This document shows, piece by piece, positions 1-10,251 of a stretch of 64,000 nucleotides of DNA. Origin of the DNA: Patella vulgata (lineage: Eukaryota; Mollusca; Gastropoda; Patellidae); the NCBI RefSeq assembly GCF_932274485.2, contig NC_065880.2, positions 5,123,695-5,187,694 of the forward strand. Direction: 5' to 3'. Positions within the stretch are counted from its first letter, which is position 1, and each line of letters starts with the position of its first letter. The position numbers and the translations under genes were made by a program. The notes under the pieces are model-generated. The model did not search any database, was not told the DNA's origin, and was given only the letters and a program-made list of their open reading frames with translations.

Positions 1-806
1 ACCTTAGAGGAATCAAGTCATAACTATTAGGAGGAAAACCGTAGTTTATTGATACCATCTTCATACCGAGGTCCAAGAGAATCGGTCCCGAATTTTACGT
101 CACTAAAGTAAATAACCAGTAAAGCCTAATGTCGGCCATCTTGATTATTAAAATGTGCCAGGGTGGCGTCATCCAGATTCAGATTCTATACATATTAAAG
201 TTATATAATCCACCTAAAAATTACATTTCAATTTAATACATGCCTTTTTAGTGAACATTATGAGTTTTTCCCTCTAAAGTGATCCTCCGTTTTCAATTTG
301 GTGCCCTAGTGGAATTAACCATCTCTTTTAGGAAGAATACCTAAACTGATTGGATTCAGCGGGTCGATTTATAATAGAAATCATCTTCAAACCATGGCCC
401 GTGAGAATCTGTCATATATTTTACCCAAGTACATAACCAGATAATGCCTCATGACGGTCATCTTGAATATTTACATTTCCCCAAGGGTGTTAGGGGGCAT
501 CACATCTCACTGAAAAATATAATCCACCCAAAAACCTTAGGTGGGCTATATTTCTACGTCAAGGCTTAAAATTAGATTTGGAAACCGGACTAAAAATGTT
601 CCGGGATTCAGATCTTCCTTTTGAATATCGTCGAGAATGTTCCGGGTTCAAAGCGAACCTCTTGGGTCTGTCCAGTTACTGTATGCCGGTGGTGGCGCCT
701 TTTCAAAGTGATAAAAGTTGGCGAATAGTTAAATATTCATTCCTTCTCCTTCTCGCTCAATGTTATATTGATAATAAATATTTTATATTCGTATCCTTAT
801 TTGTAG
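1..806 (+). other. Intron upstream of FReD exon of gene A, with two diverged repeat units
   Basis: No coding exon is seen. Two diverged forward copies of one unit lie at about 1-190 and 300-500: both carry a GAGAATC(G/T)GTC stretch, a 'cggccatcttga'-like stretch and a 'ccagggtg' or 'ccaagggtg' stretch. The same unit occurs in intron 2 of gene B (about 12290-12560). The last 150 bases match the sequence just before the FReD exons of genes B and D (the AAAGTTGGCGAATAGTTAAAT stretch), so this is probably intron 2 of gene A. Confidence 0.6.
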
Positions 807-1450
807 ACTGTGAAGAAGCTTTTACAAGAGATATGCAGTTGAATTTTGATAACAAACACATACTGACATACATAAAACCAGTGATGTCACCAGCACCATT
901 TGAAATTAAATGTGTATTAAGGGATGGTGGAAAGACTGACATATTACGGAGATCGATCGACTGTAGCAGTGTAAACTTCAATCGCTCCATGGTGGAATAT
1001 GAACAAGGGTTTGGTAATATCAAGAATTATTGGATTGGATTCAACAAGTTGGTTGATATCATGCATAGCTCATCCTTGACATTCGAATTACGTGTCGGCT
1101 TGTATAGGCCCGACAGGTGTTACACTTACTATAACGGATTCCAGATAGGCGACAAGACATCGGGGTACAACATTAGTTTCAGCTCCATCGGTAACAGTTT
1201 TTGTGGTGATTCAATGACAGGAAGTCTGAATTTAGTCGGAAATCGCTTCTCTACTTATGATGTTGATTACACTGGAGTCAATCAATGTGCTAGTAGGCTT
1301 GGAGGTGGCTGGTGGTTCGGGGATAGTCCTAATTGTAGCAGAAGCTTTTTAACTGGCTTTCTGAATGGTTCAATATCAGAAATGTTTTGGATGGACAACT
1401 TGGGTGGAGAATTCTTGAACAAGGTGGTTTTGACTTTATCTAAGAAATAA
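807..1450 (+). CDS. Gene A, terminal exon: fibrinogen-related domain (FReD)
   Basis: This is the last coding exon of a secreted lectin-like protein whose earlier exons lie left of the window. An acceptor (tttgtag) at 804-806 opens the exon in phase 1, as in genes B and D, and about 213 codons follow to a TAA. FReD hallmarks are visible in order: opening DC, the VEYEQGFGN block, NYWIGF, YNGFQIGDK, GDSM, the DVDYTG calcium-site region, QCA, GGGWWF and NC. An open frame from 578 runs into the exon but is intronic in the paralogues, so the acceptor start is preferred. Seven cysteines are present. Compared with B and D, the loop before GDSM differs (it lacks the VDG of the paralogues). FReDs bind acetylated sugars or microbial surfaces in other animals; the ligand here is unknown. 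Confidence 0.85.
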
Positions 1451-3550
1451 CTACTCCATTTACTCTATTACAGTTTGCGTCCGGGTTTTGTGTCTATATA
1501 TTTTTGGAAGGTCCTATGTTAAGGAAGGGTATCGGTATCAATATTAAATGCTCTGCTAAAATGTCTTTTGATTGTTTATATATAAAATGTACCATGTCTT
1601 AATACCGGTAATGATGGAGTCAAAATACCTCTAAGGCCAAGTTAAATGTGAAACGTCAAATGCTTTATTGCGCCTTTCATATATATGACATGGCCCTGGC
1701 ATACTATTTGCTTATTTTTGCTACACGTGCATGTACATATTATTGAATGTCTTTCATGGTGAACCCAAGTTTGTATTCAATGGGGTTATAAAAACGGGCC
1801 AATTGACTTGGTCATAGACGTTTTTTGAGACTGGACAATATCTGATATATTTTTTTATATTTCTATGAAAGCAAAAACGCATTTCTACTATAAAATTAGT
1901 ATGTGTTAGTCGGGTTACATGTCACTTAAACTATTGATAGAATAACCATTACTGGTTTATTAACATGCAACGTTTCGACAATGATACTCGTTTTGGTCGA
2001 TATATGACCATGTGTCCCCCAGAGGATTAATCCTATAACATTATAGTATATGTTCTATACAAACAATATACCATGGTAATTAAACCACTTTAGACCGTAG
2101 AGTTTATCAAACATTATAAGATCAGTAAGAGGTTTATATTGAAAAGTAAAATATTTTGTGATTGTTTGGCTGAAATTGAGTTAAGATCCTAAGTAGGAAG
2201 TTCTTGAATATTCGGCTGAATAGATTTTTTATCGTCTATCGCTATATTTGCGGTGAAGATATTAACTCGCAAACAATCACATAGTATTCACGGTTTTATC
2301 TCCTATGTTATTTTTCTTGTGTGTGTTTTGCATATACCCCAATGTAACGGGAACGTTTTTAAAGGGTTCTGCCTCGTAAATTCGAGAGCTTTATATTATA
2401 ATTATTATGAAGAATCGGTATACCCTCAAGGAAGAAGGGTCACGCTTAAATTAGAAGCGAATGTTATGTTGTGTTTTGTTTACGAAATAGAGAGATAAAC
2501 CGTTGTTAATTTTGATAAGTTCTTTGAAAAATATCTTATTTATTGGTAAAATGTGTTCTAATCATTCATTATCATTTATCTGAAGTAAAAAACAAAATTT
2601 TTTTCTGTATATGTACGTTTTGTATTTTATAAAATGTATGCTATTTTTTTCTTAAAATTATATTTTGATTGTAGGAATTTCCTTTTTGTAATGTTTAGAA
2701 ATGATGTTTATATCGTGTGTGCTGTTATGATGTCGTGTATGATGTTACTTTATTGTGTATATTTTATTATCATTTAATATATGTGACGCCAGTGTCCCAC
2801 CTGTGAGAATGGTGTTAGTTTGTTATTTACTTTTGTAAATAACCTGTGGGTAGGATCGGAAAATGTAACAAAGTACTCTATAACTTTCATCAAATTGAAA
2901 ATTATGACCTCAGCTGGTTTTTGATAGTATAATGATATTGACGTTTCAACTCTGTACAAACTTCTGTTAAGGCACAGACTGGCTATGATCTAATTAAACA
3001 TAATCCCATATAATCCTTTAGTGGCATTTAGCAATTGGAAACATAACAAAACCAACAGTTATATGGGACAACAATCACTGGTTTATTATACACAAACACA
3101 ACGTTTCGATAAGTATTCTCTTATCGTTATCAAGCACAATGACATTTAGTAAACTTGAGGGTCTATATATATGTACAATGTGAAACCATTCTTATTACTA
3201 ATCATTAGAAGAGTTCAAACAATTAACAGACATATTTAACATCAAAGACCTGAAAAGCACCATGTGATGACAAGGATATATTTGTACATGAACCTAAGAA
3301 CCACCCTGATATTGAAAAAGAAAAATGATTAGGGGGAAACCATACATTAAACAAACAGTATATTAACAGATAGAGCTTATAAACACACGGTCTTGTAAAT
3401 AAAACCACATTCACAAAAAGTTATGAAAACAAAGCATAATAGCACTAGGATAACAAAATAAACTGATCCAAGGGTTTGAAGGATCTAATATAGGTTCATA
3501 ATAATTTACTAAGTAACATAATAATCACGACTCAAGGTGTTAAAGTTCAG
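1451..3550. other. AT-rich spacer after gene A with two fold-back fragments
   Basis: No convincing gene. Two fragments at about 1915-2010 and 3000-3130 share the ACTGGTTTATTA and CAACGTTTCGA words and belong to the same family as the inverted-repeat element at 55870-56057. A short open frame at 2253-2498 starts at GTG, has no recognisable domain and is not called as a gene. Confidence 0.5.
3000..3135 (+). repeat. Fragment of fold-back repeat family
   Basis: Matches the left half of the element at 55870-56057: both have a near-identical GGxxACAATCACTxGTTT block followed by TTATxGTTATCAAGCACA. No intact right arm is seen here, so the copy is partial. Confidence 0.5.
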
Positions 3551-5660
3551 AGAATATATATTATTAAAAGTTAATAACTGGGGGGGGGGAATCAAAAATA
3601 TACATAATTAAAAGTGATAACTGGGGGGGGGGGGGGCTGGGAGAAAAACCCATTAGACCACTTGTATGTAACTGATAAGGGCTTATAACACAGGATCTTG
3701 ACTGAAAAGTAATTCAGCATAATGTTACAATAACTTAAAAGGTTATTAAAACACAGCATAATATACATTGGTCAGTAAGAATACCATGACGTGATAAAGA
3801 GGCAATTGCATGTATAACCATGAGTTTTATCTATTCTCCGGCGCTATATAATCAGGAGTTTGCTGACAGTTAGACAGAGCGAGGGGGGGGGGGGGCGAAG
3901 AGGGGCGTGGACGAGTGTATGGACTCACCTGCTGTCTTGGCAGAGGGGCAGAATGCTGGATTTAATATAGTTATATGTGTTCCGGTCGCAGTCTAGTTGT
4001 TGTATGTATGTAACTGTAGCTGTTTTATATACCTGATGTAAATAAATCCTATATTTTCGAAATGATCTATGTTATCACTAAGATAGTGTTTCACAATATG
4101 AAATAGATAAAATAAATTGAGATCACCGGAAAAGATTCTTAATTTTTTGTAAATAATGCAAGTAATTATGTCAACATATCCTTTCCAGAAGTATAAAACG
4201 ACTCCGAATGTCAAACTAGGCAAATATCTGCATACACAGCATTTGATCGCACATTAAGCCATGACAAATCCAATAGGGTCTATATCGTTCTAAAAATGCA
4301 AATGTCGATGAGCGGCACGGTCAATTAGCTTAGCATAGGCCTACTGGTAATATCTAATTAATTGTTTTGGTATGTAGACTTAATAATCAAAGAACAGTAC
4401 GTCAGTACAGAAAAGACATAGTTTGTGTCGAGTTTTATCTCACGTTACTGGAACATTTTTGTTGATGTAGACCGTACAGTCCTAAAACCTGCCGATTTTA
4501 TCTCACGTTACTGCCGTCCAAGAACAAAATAAAAATATTAAGCCGGGCATTTTTCTAGTTTTCTGTTTAATGTGATTCTTGTCATTGTTTAGAAAATGTA
4601 TATCAATATGTAAAATCATATAAATCAGAGCGATATGCACGTCCACAACAATCATTTAACTACAAAAATCGTATAATTACCGTTCACAACGTTCAACTTA
4701 TGTCACTTGGGCTGCCATAGTGACGGGTTTATTCATTTGTTTTATAATAATCGTTTGGTTGTCTTATGTCCAGAAGGTTGGGGTGGAGTAGGGTCTTCCA
4801 CCCTCTCCCCCTTACACACTATCTCTCGGTATAATGTTTAACACGAGGAGCCGCGGTGAGTAAGGCGATAACCAGGGTGTCCGGGGTTTGATCCCAGTGT
4901 TGGCCGCAAATGTTCCCAGGTTTTTCGAGCGAGGTTTCCTTTTGTCAGTTGTGTGCAGGCAAAAATATAAAAATTCTCATTTTTCAGTGTATGATAAATA
5001 CCCAGGATTGACAATTATTTAGTGTCACAACAAAATAGAGAAAAACAGGACAGATAACTTTAATCTCAACCAGGATATCTTGTTCGCGAACTGTATGCTT
5101 GGTAGCATTTCGTGTACATTTAAATAAATCTAATCTCAACGGTAACAGTTCATCCACTGTGTGTCAGGTAGCAGAAGTAAAGTTAGATTGAGGGCGATAC
5201 CATTTACTTTCGTTTTTTAGATAATTTTATGATAATTCAATAAAATAGAACTAGAAACGGTACGGGAAAATAAGATTATATTAAAATAATGTTTATTATA
5301 TGTATGTATATATTAAATCGTAATATAATCTTTATATTTTAATATTCACGATTACAAATATCTGTTTTATAAACAATTTAAACAGAAAGGGGTCAATTTC
5401 TCTGATTTATGATGATTACAAATATTTTTCTGCTAAAATATGGATTGATTTTAAAGGTAAATTATATATTTCGAGTGGTTATTGAATAAAAAATATAATA
5501 CGATCAAAGAAATACATAAAACAATGCAATGACTCACATAAAAACTTAAATCCAATTGAACTTTTCTTTAAAATAGCATATATTTACTGTTTCTGGTATA
5601 CTAATAATTAAAGTGTATATTACTCCGTCTTAAGACGACTAGCAAGACGTGGACAAACAA
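3551..5660. other. AT-rich spacer with G-runs; no gene seen
   Basis: Contains homopolymer G tracts at about 3580-3589, 3625-3637 and 3883-3894, the first two each following 'gataactg' or 'aataactg'. A direct repeat 'ttttatctcacgttactg' occurs at about 4434 and 4498. About 4847-4935 resembles a SINE head, with 'gccgcggtgagtaag' followed by a B-box-like 'ggtttgatccc'. No supported exon. Confidence 0.5.
4847..4935 (+). mobile_element. tRNA-like SINE head fragment
   Basis: The stretch has a GAGGAGCCGCGGTGAG start and a B-box-like GGTTTGATCCC about 40 bases later. The start recurs at about 23557 (GAGGGGCCGCGGTGGCTCAG). No body is recognisable. Confidence 0.4.
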
Positions 5661-5665
5661 CAGTT

Positions 5666-5880
5666 CTATTATGTCAGACTTGTGTCTTTGTCATGTGTAT
5701 ATTGTTATTTAAATTCATATGTTATGTCAGGCTTGTGTCTAGGTTAAGTCGATATTGTTATTTAAATTCATTTTTTCTGTCAGGCTTGTGTCTATGTTAG
5801 TCTATATTGATATTTATATCTATATGTTCTTTCACGCCTGTGTCTTTGTCACGTCTGTATTGTTATTTAAATTCATGTTG
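5666..5880 (+). repeat. Tandem repeat, about four units of 55-60 bp
   Basis: Each unit has GTC-A-G-CTTGTGTCT followed by ATATTGTTATTTAAATTCAT. Units are diverged and vary in length. Confidence 0.7.
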
Positions 5881-5937
5881 TGGGTTATTTTATTTTATAT
5901 ATCTTCTCAAGGTCAACTGTACAGGATGTAAAACTAG

Positions 5938-6035
5938 TTATTCTGTACCACCAATATTTGACGTACCAGCATCTCCAGGAAGTAATCAGTTCGTCTGTAT
6001 CACCAATATTTGACGTACCAGCATCTCTAGAAAAT
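5938..6035 (+). repeat. Direct duplication of about 60 bp
   Basis: The block 'caccaatatttgacgtacc' plus 'agcatctc' occurs twice, at about 5950 and 6000, with the surrounding 'tcgtctgta' also repeated. Confidence 0.7.
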
Positions 6036-6164
6036 GATTAAACTAATTCGTCTGTAACACATAGTTCACTTTCAGAGAATGGTTTGTATCAAAGTAAATA
6101 GAGCGCATAGCACATAAACTCCAAAACCACCAAAAATAATCCCAAAAATAATCATCTGTACATT

Positions 6165-6258
6165 AACATAACTTTCTCGGCCAATGCAGGGATCGAACAC
6201 CCGACCTCCAGGCTATCGAGCCAGCGCCTTACCCAAGTGATCCGCCACCACCCTCAAC
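6165..6258 (-). mobile_element. SINE-A fragment (tRNA-like head)
   Basis: Reverse complement shows the SINE-A head: B box GGTGTTCGATCCCTGC, preceded by a GGCGCTGGCTCGATAGCCTGG anticodon-arm-like region. Only the head and first body bases remain. Confidence 0.65.
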
Positions 6259-6569
6259 TAATGTGACAGCTTATGGAGGGGAGGTAACTATATTGTCACC
6301 GGTGATCTCGATAACCAACTCCCAACCAATGCGCAAAAAGCTAAAATTCACGTTGATAATTCTCCGTGCTAATATTCCTCCTAACTTTCAACACAATCCC
6401 TAAATGATTCATTGATGCATCCTCGCTATGTTTACAAGACCCCCCTCCCCTCACACACACACCAATGAAACATGTCAATTGTAAGTTGACACAATTTCTT
6501 ATTTGATTTATTTTCTACCACTGGATGGGTTACTCTGCTAGTGGATATTTTATGTCCCCGGGGTAACCT

Positions 6570-7690
6570 GAAACCCAGTAGCTTTATAGTTACACGTACT
6601 TTAGTTTATACTGCTAATATTATTTATGAAAACAAATCATGGGTGTTTTTATTACCGACCATTTCATGACTCTGTAAAAAAAGTAATAATATTTATAATA
6701 CGTACTTAACCATTGATAATTTTTACAAGTAAGTAATAGAACATAAGCATTGATAATTATTAAAGTTCTCTAATTCCCTCTTTGTTTTGACGACGTATAT
6801 ATGTGTAAAAATAGAATTACAGTACATAGTATTTTTTAAAAAAATAAACGGATTTGTACCCGTTAGAGATAACATTCTTTAATATTTTTATGACAGACAC
6901 TCGTGGTTTTTCTATTTGGACAACAAAAGGGACAATCTTGGTCTATATTAAACAATAACACAGATATGACGAACAATACCAGCATGGTTAGACTTTTGAA
7001 ACCACTTCATCATGGCCTTCTGAGAACTAAGCGGTGTCCAATGGCGTCTGATATGTCACGTGGAGATCTTGCTTGTATTATATCCTTAGATTTATACTAT
7101 TAATTACGTATTTTGCTACTTACGCCTAATATCGTCAATAATTACCCAAATATGGACATTGAACTTGGGAGGATATATGGTAATTTTTATCACAATTTCA
7201 TTTTAGACAACAGTAGATTAGCCTTAACTCTACCATCTTCAATAGAAGGCTTGATCTCGCTTTAACTACGGACATCTTATCAAGGCCTTCACGTAATACT
7301 CTGCATGTTTCGGCACTAATTCGATTGGGTACAAGCCCAGCTTGTGAGCCTATCAGATTTCTCGATCAACGCGAATACCAAGCCTCCCGTTTTCAAGCTA
7401 AAATGTTTACCTGTGGTAATCGAGTTGCAAATTTCAAGGTTCTTTCATCGTCAAGGTTTCCGTGGAGGTCACTATGCCACACCTCTGATTGGACGCTACT
7501 GTTCAGGTGTTTGTATATAACGTAGCTATAAGTTCGGGAATTGTGAAGTAATCTAGCAATGTCCAGATGTTGTAAAACTCGCAGGCGTTGCTTCAAGAAC
7601 ATGTAACTCTACACGCCATGCCCTGTACTCTCCTTATATTGAAAACACATTAATTTCGTTTGAGATAAACACCTAACAAACGTTATATAG
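6570..7690 (+). repeat. Spacer repeat R3, copy 1 (interrupted)
   Basis: Aligns by eye with 33690-33876 plus 40960-41264, and with 43360-43770 plus 44096-44650. Shared landmarks in order: AATATTATTTATGAAA, TTGACGACGT, AAATAGAA, AATAAACGGATTTG, CACTCGTGG, CTATTTGGACAACAA, TACGCCTAAT, AATTACCCAAATA, CACAATTTCATTTTA. It lies between genes A and B. The block at about 7218-7610 interrupts it and is missing from the copy at 44.5 kb. No coding potential is evident. Confidence 0.7.
7218..7610 (+). mobile_element. Unclassified insertion inside R3; part shared with 24905-25145
   Basis: The related R3 copy at 44.5 kb runs straight across this point, so this is an insertion. About 7270-7450 matches the reverse complement of 24930-25145, including GGGTACAAGC(C/T)CAGCTTGTGAG and CTAAAATGT. 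Both copies keep a short open frame by chance. It may be a SINE body or a small non-autonomous element; the class is not resolved. Confidence 0.55.
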
Positions 7691-7699
7691 CATATATAT

Positions 7700-8490
7700 C
7701 ATTCATATTTATTTTACACCGTCGGGAGTAATACAGAAATGACGTATGAGTAGTGCACATTAAATTCATTTAAACCTTATCGAAGGGGTTCGTGAAAATC
7801 TGATGAGTTGGATAAATTCCAATGATACATGGTGTTGGATATTCTAGCATGAGGACAGGACACCGTCACCTACTAATAAATCGGTAACTAAAGACAAACG
7901 CAGTCGATTGAATTTAAACAAATTGTGATAAAAATATAGTTTTGGTGATAAGTTTTAATGAATTCCGATAATTATATAATATGTTGGTAGTATTGTTTTA
8001 GTGTGCACGTCAGCACAAAGGGTAAATACTATACTGATATACAAAAATGTGTGCATTTCAAAATGTAAAAAGATAGGTTCCCACTATCATAATACAATTG
8101 AAATCGTGGTGTTAATGGAAGAGTAATCGTGGTTATCCTAAAAAAAACAAAATATGTGTAAATTTGAAAATGAAAAAAAGTTATCATAGATAATGATAGG
8201 TTCCCACTATCATGATTCATACTACAATTGAAATCGTGGTTTTAATGGTAGAGTAATCGTGGTTATCATATCCGGTCTGATCATATATTGATGTCAGTCG
8301 TACCAATCGTGTTGATCGTATCAAAACGTATTCGAACGTACCAGATCGTGGCCTCAATAGGGACCATCCTAGCATTACGCATCGCACGACAGTGGGAACC
8401 TGACATTAGTAAATACTTACAATTATATCGCTATAAAATATTAAAGTATATCACATATCACTATTATATATATTACAGTAAATTAAAACG
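7700..8490 (+). repeat. Dispersed repeat R2, copy 1, with internal tandem duplication
   Basis: Matches 21719-22420 in opposite orientation through most of its length (for example GATAGGTTCCCACTATCATG, ATCGTGGTTATCAT, CACCGTCACCTACTAATAA). This copy carries a tandem duplication of about 140 bp: about 8030-8135 and 8150-8270 both hold the TTCCCACTATCAT and AATTGAAATCGTGGT blocks. No transposase is seen; it is probably a non-autonomous DNA element. Confidence 0.7.
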
Positions 8491-8792
8491 TCAGAACCCC
8501 TTTTGACAGTCTTGGTATACTAATTATGTTAAACTGTTGTCATTTTACATCCCAGAAAACCCAAACCACTTCTCTATTAGGCTTTCAAATAATTATGTAG
8601 TTATATGTTCTTACTTAGGAATGCTAATGATTTTGCATCTTATTCAAATGACACCCTAGAAGAAACAGGCGGTTGCTATGCATGATTTGGCAATATATGG
8701 ACTTTAACAGGGAAAACCAATGGGGTTTATCCTCGCATTACCCCATTGTCCCATTGCTTCTTCGCGGACGGTTACCTTCGTTAACGTATTTA

Positions 8793-9060
8793 GGGGGGTT
8801 GGATGGTCGAATGGTTAGCACGTGTGCGCTGTATCATAAAGCCTGTCATTGAGTCAACTGGCGTGGTTTCGAATCCACGGTGGTACGTGACAAGGAGTAG
8901 GGTCGCCTGTCTAACCTCGTGGGTTTTCTCCGGTTTCCTTCCAATGCTAAAGACCACTACGCGCAAGCGAATTATGGAAATAAAATTAAACCATATGTTA
9001 GTCCCGAAATGACCTAGTTTGTGTTTGTGTCGAGTGGACGTTAAACCCCATCTCTCTCTC
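8793..9060 (+). mobile_element. SINE-B, complete copy (tRNA-derived)
   Basis: Pol III A box (TGGTCGAATGG) and B box (GGTTTCGAATCC) are followed by a conserved body with GGAGTAGGGTCGCCTGT and GTGGGTTTTCTCCGG. The tail has GACCTAGTTTGTG, GTTAAACCCCATC and (TC)n. Flanks share CGTTAAC before and after the element, an apparently decayed target-site duplication. Related copies: 16851-17095 (-), 33266-33545 (-), 51199-51476 (+), 54272-54530 (+). Confidence 0.85.
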
Positions 9061-9590
9061 GTTAACATTTGGCACCCAATGATGACTTAATGGTACAGTA
9101 GATATGAATCGAATAGTATGTGTAGTACTATCGGACTTCCTTGATGGGTTTGTTTTTATCGTGGTCGTAATATATAACACTGCAGATTAAAAAGTTTCTA
9201 AAATTAATTTTATTGTTAAGCTGGACTGGCTTCGAAGGTTCCTCGTTCTCGGTAAATAATAGCTTCTGCTTCTGCACGTCTTAGATTGACCTTGACGTTA
9301 ATTTTCATCCCAAAAATGGAATAAACCTCTCCATTTCTCAAGATCGGGGGGGGGGGGGAGAACATTACCTTATTTGGTCTACCAATCATAGGTTTTAGAT
9401 TGACCCATTAAGTACGTGTGATTTGACTCGATAGAAAGAGTGAAGCAACAATTTTTCAAAGACCCAATGTTGTCCTAAGGACCAAAGTGTTACACTTGTC
9501 GTTTCCAATTCCCTGACCAGTAAGATCAAATACGTATCGAATAGCTTAAGATTCGGCTTTGTTGTACATCTTGTCGCCTCCTCCTAAGAA
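9061..9590. other. Spacer before gene B; no gene seen
   Basis: No exon or clear repeat is recognised. A G-run lies at about 9347-9358. Confidence 0.4.
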
Positions 9591-9963
9591 TAAAACATCC
9601 ATTAGACCTTCAGTCAATTATCATCACAACCAACCTCTATTTATTTTACCATTCCTATTTGCCTAATCAAAATAGTTTCGTTTGGATGAAAACAAACCAG
9701 TCGCAACCGATATATTGTCTTTGGGCTCCCAGATTACAGAAGTATATTCCTGGTATCAGAAACATAGTAACCATAACGATTTTAAAAATGCACACGGCGG
9801 ACAGTCGACTCAGTAGCCAAATGGTATAGTCGTACTTCTTCCATAAGAAACCATCGAGAAAAACAACCACGGTGTGCTTTCTCGTAGTGTGTTCCACCCG
9901 AACATATATAATCTCAAATTTATTTATAAAAGCAAAACAAATTTTTAGTTTAAAATCGGAAAT
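9590..9963 (+). promoter_or_regulatory. Gene B promoter region with TATA box
   Basis: TATAAAAG at 9925-9932 lies 39 bases before the ATG. Gene D has the same octamer at 46115-46122, 38 bases before its ATG, within a shared frame of TCAAATTTAxTTATAAAAG, then TTTTTAGTTTAAAAT. If transcription starts about 30 bases after TATA, the 5' UTR would be only about ten bases. Its outer part (9590-9740) is repeated at 20085-20250 without a gene. Confidence 0.65.
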
Positions 9964-10251
9964 ATGACACTGTTGTTAAATTCAATCATTCTTTCACTGA
10001 TGTGCTATGTGGTTCATACACATCCATTGTCTGAATTTACAGAAACCAACATTATTACTGATACGTTCGTGCAAAAGGGTTTGCTATTAACCACTGCTAG
10101 TTCTAGAATAGATTGTGGTGCGTCTTGTAGTGCGAATCCTGAATGTCGACGATACATATTTTGTTCTTCTGATTCAACATGTAAATTATTTCAGCATGGC
10201 ACTGAATGTGTTGTTACTGGAGATTCGTCTAGCTGTACTTGTTATAGAAAG
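9964..10251 (+). CDS. Gene B exon 1: signal peptide and PAN/apple-like domain
   Basis: Begins MTLLLNSIILSLMCYVVHTH and ends CTCYRK before a GTTAGT donor. It is 288 nt, exactly as in genes D and E. Eight cysteines follow the signal peptide against nine in D and E. The spacing DCxxxC, PEC, FC, TCKLF resembles PAN_1/apple folds; the match is by motif, not by search. Confidence 0.85.

Noticed and set aside
578-806. Extension of the FReD frame upstream of 807
   Set aside because: The homologous stretches before the exons of B and D are intronic, and the tttgtag acceptor is conserved.
2253-2498. 81-codon frame with a hydrophobic N-terminal stretch
   Set aside because: Starts at GTG, has no family resemblance, and lies in decayed spacer.
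8793-8885. tRNA-like A and B boxes
   Set aside because: They belong to the head of a dispersed SINE and do not fold into a full cloverleaf with a standard acceptor stem.
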